A stretch of DNA of 46,478 nucleotides. It comes from Lentisphaerota bacterium (GTDB lineage: Bacteria > Verrucomicrobiota > Lentisphaeria > Oligosphaerales > JABHEG01). The notes under the pieces are model-generated. The model ran no database searches. It had not been told where the DNA came from and saw only the letters and a program-made list of their open reading frames with translations. Positions within the stretch are counted from its first letter, which is position 1; each line of letters starts with the position of its first letter. The stretch lies in contig JABHEG010000294.1 of the NCBI GenBank assembly GCA_018676675.1, positions 1 through 46,478 of the forward strand, given 5' to 3'. Below, piece by piece: positions 30,714-39,709 of the stretch. The position numbers and the translations under genes were made by a program.

Positions 30714-33452
30714 TCAGTTCTTCTCGAGGTCCAGACTGATATTATCCAGGTAGAAAGTAGTGACTTCTCTGGCCAGGCTGACGAAGCCGAGCCACTCGAG
30801 CGTACGGAATTTCGGTGACCCGAATGGGATCCCTTTTCGGTCGGCGAGGCGTGTTCCGTCGGCGGTTGCCACGGCCAGATCGTACGTTCCGTGGCATCCA
30901 GCCCCAAGACCACAGGCGATCGATACCCGTAGCCATTGTTCGAAGGGAACACTGCAGAGAAGAGCGTTGTTGGCCAGCAAGCGACCGTCCGGCTCGATGC
31001 TGAGGCTTGGCCCGACGGAGAACGGGCGTCGGGCGTCTCGCCACGCGTGACTGAAGACGGCGCCCTGTTCCAGGCGGAGATCGAACGTGAGCACGGCCTT
31101 GCCATCACGGAAGTGAGGCTGATAGAAGACGTGCGGATTCCAGATGTTCTCAAAGTGCGGGCCGTCGGTGACCTTCAGACAACGACTCCCTGACGCAGCC
31201 AGTTCGTCAGTGACGGCAATGGACTCCGGTCGGTCTTCGGTGTGGGCGAAGGCATGCAGAGGAGGGGTCCCGATTGGCGTGTCCTCGAATGACTCGTGGA
31301 TGAGTTCGGGTTCGGGTTCAGGGGGGAGGGGAGGGAGTTCAGCGATTGGATGCGGCCGGGGAAATGCAGCCCAGCGAGACTTGTCCTCAAGGCCTGCCAA
31401 CGCCGGATCTATGGGGGTGAACCCGACCTTGAATGCGGGGGAGTTCGGGCGTAGGCGGAAGTCGTGTTCCGCGGGGTTGACGAACAGTGGATCAGCCACG
31501 AGTGAGTGTGTCCCCAAGCCCTTCGCCTGCCACTCCACAAACGTGTCATCGTAGAACGAAAGTGGTTTCCCGTCGCTGCGCCAATAGAGGTTGCGGTCCC
31601 ACTTGCTGACCGTGTCATCTGCACCGGCGTCCGGCCGGAAGAGGGCGCCCTGAGTAAGATAGAAGATGTTCCGTTCTATTGTGCTTGGTGGAGGCTCTTC
31701 GAAGCGCCAACGCCAGACGGCATGCCAGGCACTCAGGGCAAAGATGTTGTTGCGAATAGTGTTGTTGGATTGACCGGTGTTCATCAGCCCCCCGGTCAGC
31801 GTGTTGAACACAATGTTGTTCTCCGCCAGCAACCCATTGCTTCCAGCATCGAAGTAGATTCCCCAGGCCATGGTTGGGTTTCCCATGTAAGGGAAGATGT
31901 CGTGGAAGAGGTTGTTGCGGATCACCGTGCCGGTCTGTGTGCCGAGAGTGTAGATTCCTGCTCCGTCGCTGAGCACGCCTCGGACGACATGATGGACATG
32001 GTTTCGCTCGAACGTGTTGTGGTGCGTGCGGTTTGGGGCCTTGTTCCAGTTCCAGCCCGCCGATATGCCGCTGTAGTACCCGTCGTGGATCTCGTTGTTG
32101 GTTATTCGGTTGTGGCTGCTCTGCGCGACCCAGACCCCGACGCCGGCTGCGTAGACTTCGCCGTAGTCATGGATGTAGTTGTTGTGAACCAGCGTCCGAC
32201 TGGTCTCTTCGTCGTCTCGCTCCGCCATTTTCGCATCACCTACGCGGACGCCGCCTGCTCCGACATCATACAAATGGTTGCCGGAAACCACGCAGTCTTT
32301 GCAGCCTTTGCGGATCCAGATGCCGTAATTGCCGACGTGAGCTACGGTGCAGTCCTCAAACGAGCAGAATCGGGCGCCATCGGCCGTGATTACCGCGGGC
32401 ACGTCTACGGCGGCCTGTGTGCTGCTGTTCCCGGTTGGTGAGAGAGTCCAGTCGGCATGTTGCAGGCTAAGCCCTCTGACAGCAACGTGTTCCACGAACA
32501 AGCCTGCTGCAGCGTCACCGGCAAAGCGAATGAACTCAGACAGCACCGGGCCCACGAACTCCGTCGTCTCGATGGTCTCTCCCGGCAGTGGCATGTAGGT
32601 CAGACGGCCTGCCGATGTGTCCAGGAACCACTCCCCTGGTGTGTCCAGGAAATCCACTGAGTTTTCCAGGTAATAGCGTCCCTGTTTCTCCCAATACCCG
32701 ACCGTCCACCACTCCTTCAGGGGAGCTGTAAAGGTGACAGTGTTGGCGGTCACATCGATGGCTTTGATGGGATGGATTGAGGTCTCCCAGGAGTGAATGA
32801 GGACAGCTCTGATATCCTGCGAACCGTGCCAGGTTCTGACGTCTCCCGGCTGGGCAAGGAAACCCGATTTGTCGGGGATGGGTTTGCCCCCTTCTTTTTG
32901 GGGCGGGCGCGAGGGGAGTGGGCCGGCCATGCGGAGGAAGCCCTTGCTCGGGTGTCGCGCTCTGGGGCGCCTTCCGCCATTCACAAAGAGCTGTTGGAAT
33001 ACCCATCCACCATTCTCTGCCTCAGGTATGTCGGCAATCCAGGCGTTGCCGTTGGCCCTGACGTTCGTGATGGGGCGGCCCCCGCTGAGTAATGGCGTCT
33101 CGCCGGGGAAGGCAGAGTACGTGACCGGGGCTTCTGCAGTGCCGGAATCTTGAGGGGTGAACACGATTGGCGCCGTCAGGTAGTAAACGCCTTCCCGTAT
33201 CAGGACGTGGATTGTCTGGCGCCCGGCCTTTGGACGGACGGCGTTCTGAGCACGCTGAATCGTTGCGAACGGGCCATCTGTTCCGTCGGGCAGAGGGGCA
33301 GCGTGAGTACCAGACCACGTGTCTCTGCCGTCAGGGGCGATGTAGAACGTCACGGCCTCGGTTGCCTTGGGGGCACCAGGTTGTGCCAGGGCAGTGGCAC
33401 CGATTGCGGCGAACGTGACCAGTGTGGCGGCTGCGTGGACGCTGGTTAGCAT
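30714..33452 (-). CDS. secreted right-handed parallel beta-helix protein (pectate lyase/glycosidase-like)
   Basis: A 912-aa protein. ATG 33452 is preferred because aaaggtg (33466-33460) forms its ribosome site, while the GTG at 33461 is part of that site. Residues 1-25 are a signal peptide. F-Y-I-A-P-D-G-R-D-T-W-S-G-T and P-F-A-T-I-Q-R-A-Q near the start match the DUF1565/pectate-lyase-like entrance. About 350-620 is a parallel beta-helix with many N-x-I/F and N-N-x-I/L-x-x-N turns. The last 170 residues are a concanavalin/jelly-roll-like domain. Similar proteins include GH141-like and polysaccharide lyase-like enzymes, but no catalytic residues can be assigned. It is 24 nt upstream of the URO-D-like gene on the same strand, so the pair may be co-transcribed. 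Confidence 0.8.
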   Translation of the reverse strand: MLTSVHAAATLVTFAAIGATALAQPGAPKATEAVTFYIAPDGRDTWSGTHAAPLPDGTDGPFATIQRAQNAVRPKAGRQTIHVLIREGVYYLTAPIVFTPQDSGTAEAPVTYSAFPGETPLLSGGRPITNVRANGNAWIADIPEAENGGWVFQQLFVNGGRRPRARHPSKGFLRMAGPLPSRPPQKEGGKPIPDKSGFLAQPGDVRTWHGSQDIRAVLIHSWETSIHPIKAIDVTANTVTFTAPLKEWWTVGYWEKQGRYYLENSVDFLDTPGEWFLDTSAGRLTYMPLPGETIETTEFVGPVLSEFIRFAGDAAAGLFVEHVAVRGLSLQHADWTLSPTGNSSTQAAVDVPAVITADGARFCSFEDCTVAHVGNYGIWIRKGCKDCVVSGNHLYDVGAGGVRVGDAKMAERDDEETSRTLVHNNYIHDYGEVYAAGVGVWVAQSSHNRITNNEIHDGYYSGISAGWNWNKAPNRTHHNTFERNHVHHVVRGVLSDGAGIYTLGTQTGTVIRNNLFHDIFPYMGNPTMAWGIYFDAGSNGLLAENNIVFNTLTGGLMNTGQSNNTIRNNIFALSAWHAVWRWRFEEPPPSTIERNIFYLTQGALFRPDAGADDTVSKWDRNLYWRSDGKPLSFYDDTFVEWQAKGLGTHSLVADPLFVNPAEHDFRLRPNSPAFKVGFTPIDPALAGLEDKSRWAAFPRPHPIAELPPLPPEPEPELIHESFEDTPIGTPPLHAFAHTEDRPESIAVTDELAASGSRCLKVTDGPHFENIWNPHVFYQPHFRDGKAVLTFDLRLEQGAVFSHAWRDARRPFSVGPSLSIEPDGRLLANNALLCSVPFEQWLRVSIACGLGAGCHGTYDLAVATADGTRLADRKGIPFGSPKFRTLEWLGFVSLAREVTTFYLDNISLDLEKN

Positions 33453-33835
33453 AGGGGGCACCTTTCTGGAGTATTCGCAGTAAACTAGTGGCGGAGGGCA
33501 GGAGTTTCGCCCCCCGGGCTCTGCCCCTGTGGTTGGGAGATGTCGGACAGCGGCGCCACGGGGCGGCCTGGCGAGACTCCTTCTTCAGGTACTCCCTGGG
33601 CTGTCCGTGCCCAAATGAGGGGGACTATGTGGAGCCGTCCGGGAACTCTCCCCCGCGTAAACTGGCATTGTTGGGGGGATAGGCTCGGCCCTTCACAAAA
33701 GGGCAACAACGAGGTACGTTTCCGGGAGGGCTCTTGAGGTGGAGTCGGCGAATGCCTTCGGCGGTGCTCTGGTGGAAGGTGGCGTGCTTGAGAGATGTTT
33801 CCCACATCCAGCGATGGCGGCCTACAGGAAGGCCA
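33453..33835. other. intergenic region between divergent genes
   Basis: About 380 nt between the beta-helix gene (minus) and the TPR/peptidase gene (plus). No RNA gene or clear promoter was recognised. The region has a hairpin at 33688-33704 and runs of C and G near 33510-33560. Short proline- and arginine-rich frames on both strands are treated as non-coding. Confidence 0.5.
33668..33709 (+). other. small hairpin upstream of the TPR/peptidase gene
   Basis: GCCCTT (33688-33693) pairs with AAGGGC (33699-33704) across loop cacaa, and the outer TTGTTG (33668-33673) can pair with CAACAA (33704-33709), sharing one base. There is no following T-tract, so it is not a classic terminator. It lies about 130 nt upstream of the next start. 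Confidence 0.3.
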
Positions 33836-36664
33836 ATGCGTGTCTGTGCCCTGGTGATTGGGGGGTGCGGGGTGTTCGCGTGTCTGGGGGCAACGGCTGT
33901 CGGACTCGAGCGACTACAGACTTTGTTTGCTGACGGCGTCTACGGTGATGTCATCCGACGGGCTGGAAGCCTGGACCTTGAGATGCCCCCGGAGAGGCTT
34001 TTGGGTCGACACGAATTGGTTATCCAGGCCGCGTTCAAGGCCGGCCGCTACGAGGAAGCGATTGAACGAACCGCCGCCTTGATTGGCGCGCTTCCGAGTG
34101 TCGGCCGGGCGTGGGCGTTGCGGGCTGAGGCGCTGCTCCATCTCGGACGCCATGACCAGGCCCGTGAAGCCGTCAGGAAAGCGTTGCACCTGGAGCCTGG
34201 AGGTGTTTCTTCCCAGCTGGCGAGGTTGCACCTGGCTCGGCTTACCGGAGACCAACGAGGGGCGCGTAGGGCGGAGGACTTCTTTTTCGGGCTTTACCGG
34301 GAGGCCCGGGAATTGACCGCGGAGGAGTTGAGGGGGATCGGGGAGGCGGCTGGGCGTGAGGATCCGCATGGGGCATGGAAGGCGTTCCAAGAAGCCCATG
34401 AACGCGACCCCCTTTATGTCCCCGCGTATATCAGTGCCGGTTACCATTGTCTTGCGTTTTTCTCGTGGGACAAAGCTCGGGGGGAGTTTGATCGGGCTCT
34501 TGGGATTTGGCCCCTTTGTCCCGATGCACGGTCCGGACGGGCGGCGGTGTCACTGGCCCTCGGGGAGTACGAAGATGCGGCAGAGCGGCTGGCCGGCGCT
34601 CTTGAGGTGAACCCTCACCATGCGGTGGCCTTGCAGCAGAAGGCTGTGTTGCTGGCTCTCGAGGGGAACTTCCGTGGAGGGCTTGACGCTGTTCGCGAGG
34701 GGGCGCTTCCTGGTCAATGCCTGACCCCGACCTTGTTGGCGACAGAAGCCGAACTTCTGGACGGGTTGCGTCGGGAAGTTGAGCGCGATCAGGTTCTGCA
34801 GACGCTGGTCGGCATCGACCCACGCCCGGCCTTCGCATACGCATCGCTCGCCCGAGCCCGAGCCCGGCAGCGTTCGTTCCCCGAAGCCGTTGGCTGGGGC
34901 AGGAAAGCGATCGAGGCAGATTCGCGGCATTGGGAGGGGTATTACGAAGCTGGGATCAATCTGCTGAGGTTGGGGGAAGAGCGTGAGGGGCGCAGGCTGC
35001 TGGATCGCTCCTTCCGCTTGAACCCTTTCAACGTGTGGGCCTACAACACGCTCAACGTTGTGGATCGTGATCTTGTCCACAGGGAGTACGTGTACCACGA
35101 CACACCGCACTTCCGCGTGAAGCTGCACCGTCGGGACGACGAGGTCCTTTGGCCGTATCTGGAAATGTGGTTGGAGTCTGCTTACGAACAACTGTCGAAG
35201 GCCTATGGCGTGGAGCCCGTTGGGCCTCGGGAGTGCGGCGGACGCTTGCTCCTTCTGATTCTGCAGACCTACGAAGCATTTTCTGCTCGCACGGCTGGTC
35301 TGCCCGGGCTGGGAGCGCTTGGTGCCTGCTTTGGGCAGGTCATCACAATGCCCTCACCACGGTTGGGACGTGTCTTCGAGACGCACCGTGGGAATTGGCA
35401 GCGCGTACTCATCCACGAGTTAACACATGTGATGACGCTTCAACGCAGCAGGTATCGTGTGTCCAGGTGGTTGACAGAAGGGCTGAGCCAGCGCGAAGAG
35501 GGAGCGACCGCTTACATCAGTGATCCGTTACTGGCTCGAGCCTGGAATGCCGGGCAGCTGCCGGGGCTCGCGGATTTGGAGCGTGCGTTCACTCGTCCTC
35601 AGTTCGCGGGGCAGCTTGCGCTGAGCTATCAGCAGGCCCTTCTTGCCGTTCGCCTGCTCGAGAAGGACCATGGAGGGGAGGCGTTCGGACAACTCCTCGG
35701 GCTGCTGGCAGAGGGAACGTCCGAAAAGGACGCGTTGCAGGAAGTGACAGGGAGAGACATGGGTGAGCTGGATCAGGCTTATGCGCTGTGGCTGTCCGAA
35801 CATGCTGAACGGGTTCCGTACCTCCTTCGGGCTGGGGTAGGTGAGTCTGAGATTGAGGGGATGCGGCCCGCCACTCCACAGGACTGGCTGGATCGGGCTG
35901 TGGTGGAGTTCAAGCGGAAGAAATACGAGGAGGCGTTCGTCTCGGCAGATGCTGCGATTGCCCTGGAGCCGACGCTGGTGGATGCCCACGTTGTCCGTGG
36001 GCTCTCCGCCTCCGAAGGACGCCAGGACTACGACCTGGCAGAGGAGTGCTTCACGGAAGCGATCGCTCTTGACCCATCGTGCTTCTTTGCCCACCTTCAC
36101 CTCGGACTTCTGGGGGTGAAGTCTGATCGCGTCGAGATGGCAATTCGCGAGCTGGAAATCGCTCGACAGCTCTATCCGCGGTACCATCCTGAGAAGGACA
36201 GCCCGTACACGGTACTGGTTGAGCTGTATGTGGAGGCCGGCGAGAGGCGAAAAGCCGTCGAGGTGATGCGTGACCTGCGTGTTCTCTCCCCGGGTGACGG
36301 CGAAGCCGCTCGAGGTTACGCGCGTTTGCTGCGTCGGAGTGGTGCGCCAGCGGCGGATGTTGCGGAAGCGTTCCAAGACGCGGTCTGGACTGACCCTTTT
36401 GACGTGGATATGCATCTGGACGCGGCCGAAGCATGGGAGAAGGCAGGGGCATTTGCACCGGCCTGGCGGGAGTTCTGTGCGGCGACGGCAATCCGCGGGC
36501 GATGCCTTGACGGCTGGCTTGGGCGATCGCGGGTTGCTCTCGCCCAAGAGAAGAAGCAGGCGGGCCTGGATGCAGTCGTGAAAGCCGCTGAGTTGGGGGC
36601 CGGTGAGACGGATCTGAAGCGTATCCGTGAGCAGCTGGAGCGGCTGCCCACCCCAGTAAAGTAG
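33836..36664 (+). CDS. TPR-repeat protein with gluzincin-type zinc peptidase domain
   Basis: A 942-aa protein. ATG 33836 follows aggaagg and opens a signal peptide (V-C-A-L-V-I-G-G-C-G-V-F-A); upstream frame is rejected for lack of a ribosome site. Residues about 40-430 are tetratricopeptide repeats (A-W-A-L-R-A-E-A-L-L-H-L-G, and so on). A metallopeptidase MA-type domain follows, with H527-E528-L-T-H531 and the third ligand E548 in W-L-T-E-G-L-S. A second run of TPRs occupies about 690-930. The combination of TPRs and an intact HExxH gluzincin domain predicts a periplasmic peptidase or a bound chaperone. It begins a run of five plus-strand genes ending with a pectate lyase. Enzyme activity is probable from the complete ligand set; its target is unknown. 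Confidence 0.82.
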   Translation: MRVCALVIGGCGVFACLGATAVGLERLQTLFADGVYGDVIRRAGSLDLEMPPERLLGRHELVIQAAFKAGRYEEAIERTAALIGALPSVGRAWALRAEALLHLGRHDQAREAVRKALHLEPGGVSSQLARLHLARLTGDQRGARRAEDFFFGLYREARELTAEELRGIGEAAGREDPHGAWKAFQEAHERDPLYVPAYISAGYHCLAFFSWDKARGEFDRALGIWPLCPDARSGRAAVSLALGEYEDAAERLAGALEVNPHHAVALQQKAVLLALEGNFRGGLDAVREGALPGQCLTPTLLATEAELLDGLRREVERDQVLQTLVGIDPRPAFAYASLARARARQRSFPEAVGWGRKAIEADSRHWEGYYEAGINLLRLGEEREGRRLLDRSFRLNPFNVWAYNTLNVVDRDLVHREYVYHDTPHFRVKLHRRDDEVLWPYLEMWLESAYEQLSKAYGVEPVGPRECGGRLLLLILQTYEAFSARTAGLPGLGALGACFGQVITMPSPRLGRVFETHRGNWQRVLIHELTHVMTLQRSRYRVSRWLTEGLSQREEGATAYISDPLLARAWNAGQLPGLADLERAFTRPQFAGQLALSYQQALLAVRLLEKDHGGEAFGQLLGLLAEGTSEKDALQEVTGRDMGELDQAYALWLSEHAERVPYLLRAGVGESEIEGMRPATPQDWLDRAVVEFKRKKYEEAFVSADAAIALEPTLVDAHVVRGLSASEGRQDYDLAEECFTEAIALDPSCFFAHLHLGLLGVKSDRVEMAIRELEIARQLYPRYHPEKDSPYTVLVELYVEAGERRKAVEVMRDLRVLSPGDGEAARGYARLLRRSGAPAADVAEAFQDAVWTDPFDVDMHLDAAEAWEKAGAFAPAWREFCAATAIRGRCLDGWLGRSRVALAQEKKQAGLDAVVKAAELGAGETDLKRIREQLERLPTPVK

Positions 36665-36669
36665 CGAGA

Positions 36670-38697
36670 ATGACGAGATTTGACCCAAAACGGCTGGTCT
36701 GCGGGCACGTTGTCGTGCTTGGGCTGCTTGTGCTGTTTGCCGGACGGCCTGGTGTGGCCCGACCGATTGAGGATGGGGTTCAGTGTCGCGTGGTGGTAGG
36801 GTGGTCATCACGTGTGTCACGCGACGGAGGCCTGGTGCCGGTCTCGGTAACTCTGGCCAACCGAGTGATTGCGACCGACGCAGTCATCGAGCTGCGTCAG
36901 CTGGACCGGCTGGGGCGCTCTGAGGTCGTTGTTCGCAGGGAGGTGGTCGTGCCCGTTCCCTCTGAGCAGACCCATCAACTGCTGCTTCAGCTGGATCCGG
37001 ACTGTGAGCTTCAGGTACGTGTGACGTTTTCGGAGCGATCGCTGCGTCCGTATGAAGAAATGCCGCCGGTAGCCGCCACAGGGAAGCGTCTGGCTCTGTT
37101 CGTTGGGATGACGGACTTTCTGTTCCGCCGATCGTACTACCGAGGAACATACCTGTTCGTCTCTGTCGACGGCGAGACGTTGCCTCGAGATCCGCTGTGT
37201 TACGACGGATTGCATCTCGTAGCGATAAGCGGCGATGCGCTGATGGCGTTGCGGCCAAACCAGTGTGAAGCTCTGCATCGCTGGGTTCTCACCGGTGGAC
37301 GTGTTGCCGTGCTTGGGGCTACCGGTTCGGTCCGGGGCAGTCTTGGTTGGCGGAAGTTGACCAGAGGGATGACAGCCGATGTGGGGAACACAGGCGTCGT
37401 TCCGTTCGGGATGGGCTGGCTGGGATGTGATGCCGATGATAGCTACACGTCTCTGTTCTGGGAGGAGGACCGAGAGGCGATGCAGCAGTTTTTTCCGGAG
37501 CCTCTCGCGGATGAGGGTGGTTTCCTTCGACTGAGTTCCTCGACAGGCGGTGTTTTTGCCGATCTCGCGGGGCGGACCGTCCGGCGGGGGAGCGAAGCCT
37601 TCTCGCTGTTCTGGGCGGGGTTGATCCTGGGCACGTACCTGCTGCTGATCGGGCCGTTGGCCGTCTGGGCCGCGCGTCGCTGGGGACGTCCCTGGGTTCG
37701 TCCTGCCGTGTTCTATGCTGCTGTTCCCTTGTTCGGCACGATCGCGGGTGTCTACGGGGCTGTGGTGCACAGCGAGTACATGAAGGTCGCGCGGGTCAGT
37801 ATCTTGGACGGGACGCTCGCATCAGACGCCGTGCGCGGGAGGAATTTGCATTGGGTCTATTCCCCCCGGCACGCTCGGTACCTGTTTGGTATCGAGGCTC
37901 GGGGCGCAGTGACGTCGACGTTGGACCGGTTGCTGGGAGCAGTCGGGCGCGATCACACCGTGATGCAGCAGGGCTCACGGCGGAGAGTTGAGGCCCGCCT
38001 TCCCGCGCATGCCACGAGTCTCTTCAGCACGTCTTGGTATGGCGAAACGGAGTGGGGTGATATCCAGTGCATTCGTGGTGGAACGTTCCCCGAGATATCG
38101 TTCCCAAAGGAGCTTCCGGTGCAGTACGTCTGCCTGGCAACCCGGGATTGCCATCTGTTCTACGGCCGTCACCCTGAAACCGGGAATTGGCTTCCGCGCG
38201 AGCAACCGCGCCCATGGCGCCGCCTGTCTGCCCCCGGCGTCCTCGATCCCGTTTGGCGCGGCGGGCGCATCTCCTCTGACGGGAGATTCTATGTTCCATC
38301 GCTGCGTGGTCAACTCCTGGAGTATGTCTTGTGGGTGTCGTTCGTGCACATCCGCGACGATGAGTTTGGCTCTGGAGTCGGGAATCCCCCGGCGGCTGGG
38401 GTTGGGCAGATGGGGATGGGGTGGGGTGGAGCCTACAGAGGGATGAACCCAGGATACTACGGGCGGAGTGATCTTGAGGAGCGATTGAACATCCATCGCC
38501 TGGTGGCGTCAGGTGGGGAGGTCCTGTTGGTCTTTCTGAGGCCGGCGTCTGACTTGCTCGGGATCGCTCAGGAGAAAGGGCCACCGGATGTGACACGGAT
38601 CGACGTTCTGCGACTAAAGCTCCCGCCTGGCCCTGTCCGCACGGAGGCCAACGCTCCGCAGGCTGCCGAGACTGAACCCAAATGGACTGGAGAATAG
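36670..38697 (+). CDS. envelope membrane protein of an ABC transporter cluster
   Basis: A 675-aa protein of uncertain family, starting at ATG 36670, 5 nt after the previous stop. It has an N-terminal signal peptide or anchor (L-V-C-G-H-V-V-V-L-G-L-L-V-L-F-A-G), a beta-rich domain, then a Rossmann-like segment about 165-225 (Y-D-G-L-H-L-V-A-I-S-G ... G-G-R-V-A-V-L-G-A-T-G) resembling the glutamine-amidotransferase-like domains found in such clusters. Two membrane helices follow at about 313-336 and 344-368, and a second soluble domain to 675. Proteins of this shape accompany ABC-2 transporters (GldG-like or DUF4350-like context). It abuts the ABC ATPase gene by 3 nt. A role in assembly or gating of that transporter is a context inference. 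Confidence 0.6.
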   Translation: MTRFDPKRLVCGHVVVLGLLVLFAGRPGVARPIEDGVQCRVVVGWSSRVSRDGGLVPVSVTLANRVIATDAVIELRQLDRLGRSEVVVRREVVVPVPSEQTHQLLLQLDPDCELQVRVTFSERSLRPYEEMPPVAATGKRLALFVGMTDFLFRRSYYRGTYLFVSVDGETLPRDPLCYDGLHLVAISGDALMALRPNQCEALHRWVLTGGRVAVLGATGSVRGSLGWRKLTRGMTADVGNTGVVPFGMGWLGCDADDSYTSLFWEEDREAMQQFFPEPLADEGGFLRLSSSTGGVFADLAGRTVRRGSEAFSLFWAGLILGTYLLLIGPLAVWAARRWGRPWVRPAVFYAAVPLFGTIAGVYGAVVHSEYMKVARVSILDGTLASDAVRGRNLHWVYSPRHARYLFGIEARGAVTSTLDRLLGAVGRDHTVMQQGSRRRVEARLPAHATSLFSTSWYGETEWGDIQCIRGGTFPEISFPKELPVQYVCLATRDCHLFYGRHPETGNWLPREQPRPWRRLSAPGVLDPVWRGGRISSDGRFYVPSLRGQLLEYVLWVSFVHIRDDEFGSGVGNPPAAGVGQMGMGWGGAYRGMNPGYYGRSDLEERLNIHRLVASGGEVLLVFLRPASDLLGIAQEKGPPDVTRIDVLRLKLPPGPVRTEANAPQAAETEPKWTGE

Positions 38698-38700
38698 AGC

Positions 38701-39663
38701 ATGGCGCAAGCTGTTTCTTCCCCATCCGGAATTGCTGTCGAGGTCAGTAATCTGACCAAGACTTTCGGGGCCGTGACCGCTGTGGAGGAGCTCAGCTTCG
38801 CAGTCCCGGAAGGGCAGATTGCCGGCTTTGTAGGGCCTAACGGGTCGGGGAAGTCCACGACCCTGCGCATCCTCGCCACGCTGTCGCGTCAGGATAGCGG
38901 AATGGCCTCGGTGATGGGGATGGATGTCCGCATGACTACGAACAGGCGCAGAGTACGCCGTTCGATTGGCTTCATGCCGGACTACGCCGGACTTTTCCCC
39001 GGCATGACGGCCTGGGAGTTCCTGGAGTTCTTCGCGGCTGCTCACCGGATCCCACGGGACCATAGACACGGGCTGATAGACGACATTCTGGCATTGGTCG
39101 ACTTGACCGGTAAGCGTGACGAGCCGGTCGAAGGTCTCTCGCGAGGCATGCAGCAGAAGCTCTCTCTCGGGCGCTGTCTGGTGCACGATCCTGCCATCCT
39201 CCTGCTGGATGAGCCTGCTTCCGGGCTTGACCCGCGCGCTCGGGTGGAACTGTTGGGCTGTCTGCAGGAACTGCGACAGATGGGGAAGACGATCCTGATT
39301 TCTTCGCACATTCTGGGTGAGCTGGAACCCCTGTGTGACATGCTGGTTATCATTGAGCGAGGCAAGATGGCGTATTGCGGGTCAATGGCCGCCGCCGCGA
39401 CCGTGACTCGCGGCGACTGTCTGGACTATGAGGTGGTTGTGGACGGGGATGCGGAAGAGGCGGCAGAGGCCATCAGAGGAATTCCGGGGGTTTCCGAAGC
39501 CAGTCTGGAGGGAAGCAGCGGAGTGGTCCACGTTGTTTGCGAGGGGGCACTGGGAGCTGCCGACTTCATCTCGGCGAGTGTGGCTGCTGGTGTTCGCATT
39601 GCTGAAGCGCGGCGAGTCAGGCCGGATTTGGAGCGCGTGTTCCTGGATTTGACTGAGGGATGA
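38701..39663 (+). CDS. ABC transporter ATP-binding protein (ABC-2 type)
   Basis: A 320-aa nucleotide-binding subunit. ATG 38701 follows ggagaa, 3 nt after the previous stop. It has all core motifs: Walker A G-P-N-G-S-G-K-S-T, Q-loop region G-F-M-P-D-Y, signature L-S-R-G-M-Q-Q-K-L, Walker B I-L-L-L-D-E-P-A-S-G-L-D-P and switch histidine S-S-H. The signature is a variant of LSGGQ, frequent in ABC-2/CcmA-like exporters. The last 100 residues form an extra C-terminal domain. It pairs with the permease encoded 46 nt downstream to make an exporter at the inner membrane; the substrate is unknown. Confidence 0.93.
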   Translation: MAQAVSSPSGIAVEVSNLTKTFGAVTAVEELSFAVPEGQIAGFVGPNGSGKSTTLRILATLSRQDSGMASVMGMDVRMTTNRRRVRRSIGFMPDYAGLFPGMTAWEFLEFFAAAHRIPRDHRHGLIDDILALVDLTGKRDEPVEGLSRGMQQKLSLGRCLVHDPAILLLDEPASGLDPRARVELLGCLQELRQMGKTILISSHILGELEPLCDMLVIIERGKMAYCGSMAAAATVTRGDCLDYEVVVDGDAEEAAEAIRGIPGVSEASLEGSSGVVHVVCEGALGAADFISASVAAGVRIAEARRVRPDLERVFLDLTEG

Positions 39664-39709
39664 ATGGGCTGCAAATGGTGTTGTCGGTGACAACTGACAG
39701 TTGGTGGTG

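Noticed and set aside
31506..32441. A 311-aa frame on the plus strand within the beta-helix gene
   Set aside because: It opposes clear beta-helix coding, has no ribosome site and no family pattern.
35528..36820. A 430-aa antisense frame under the TPR/peptidase gene
   Set aside because: The plus frame has an intact HExxH + E set and TPRs; the antisense frame shows none.
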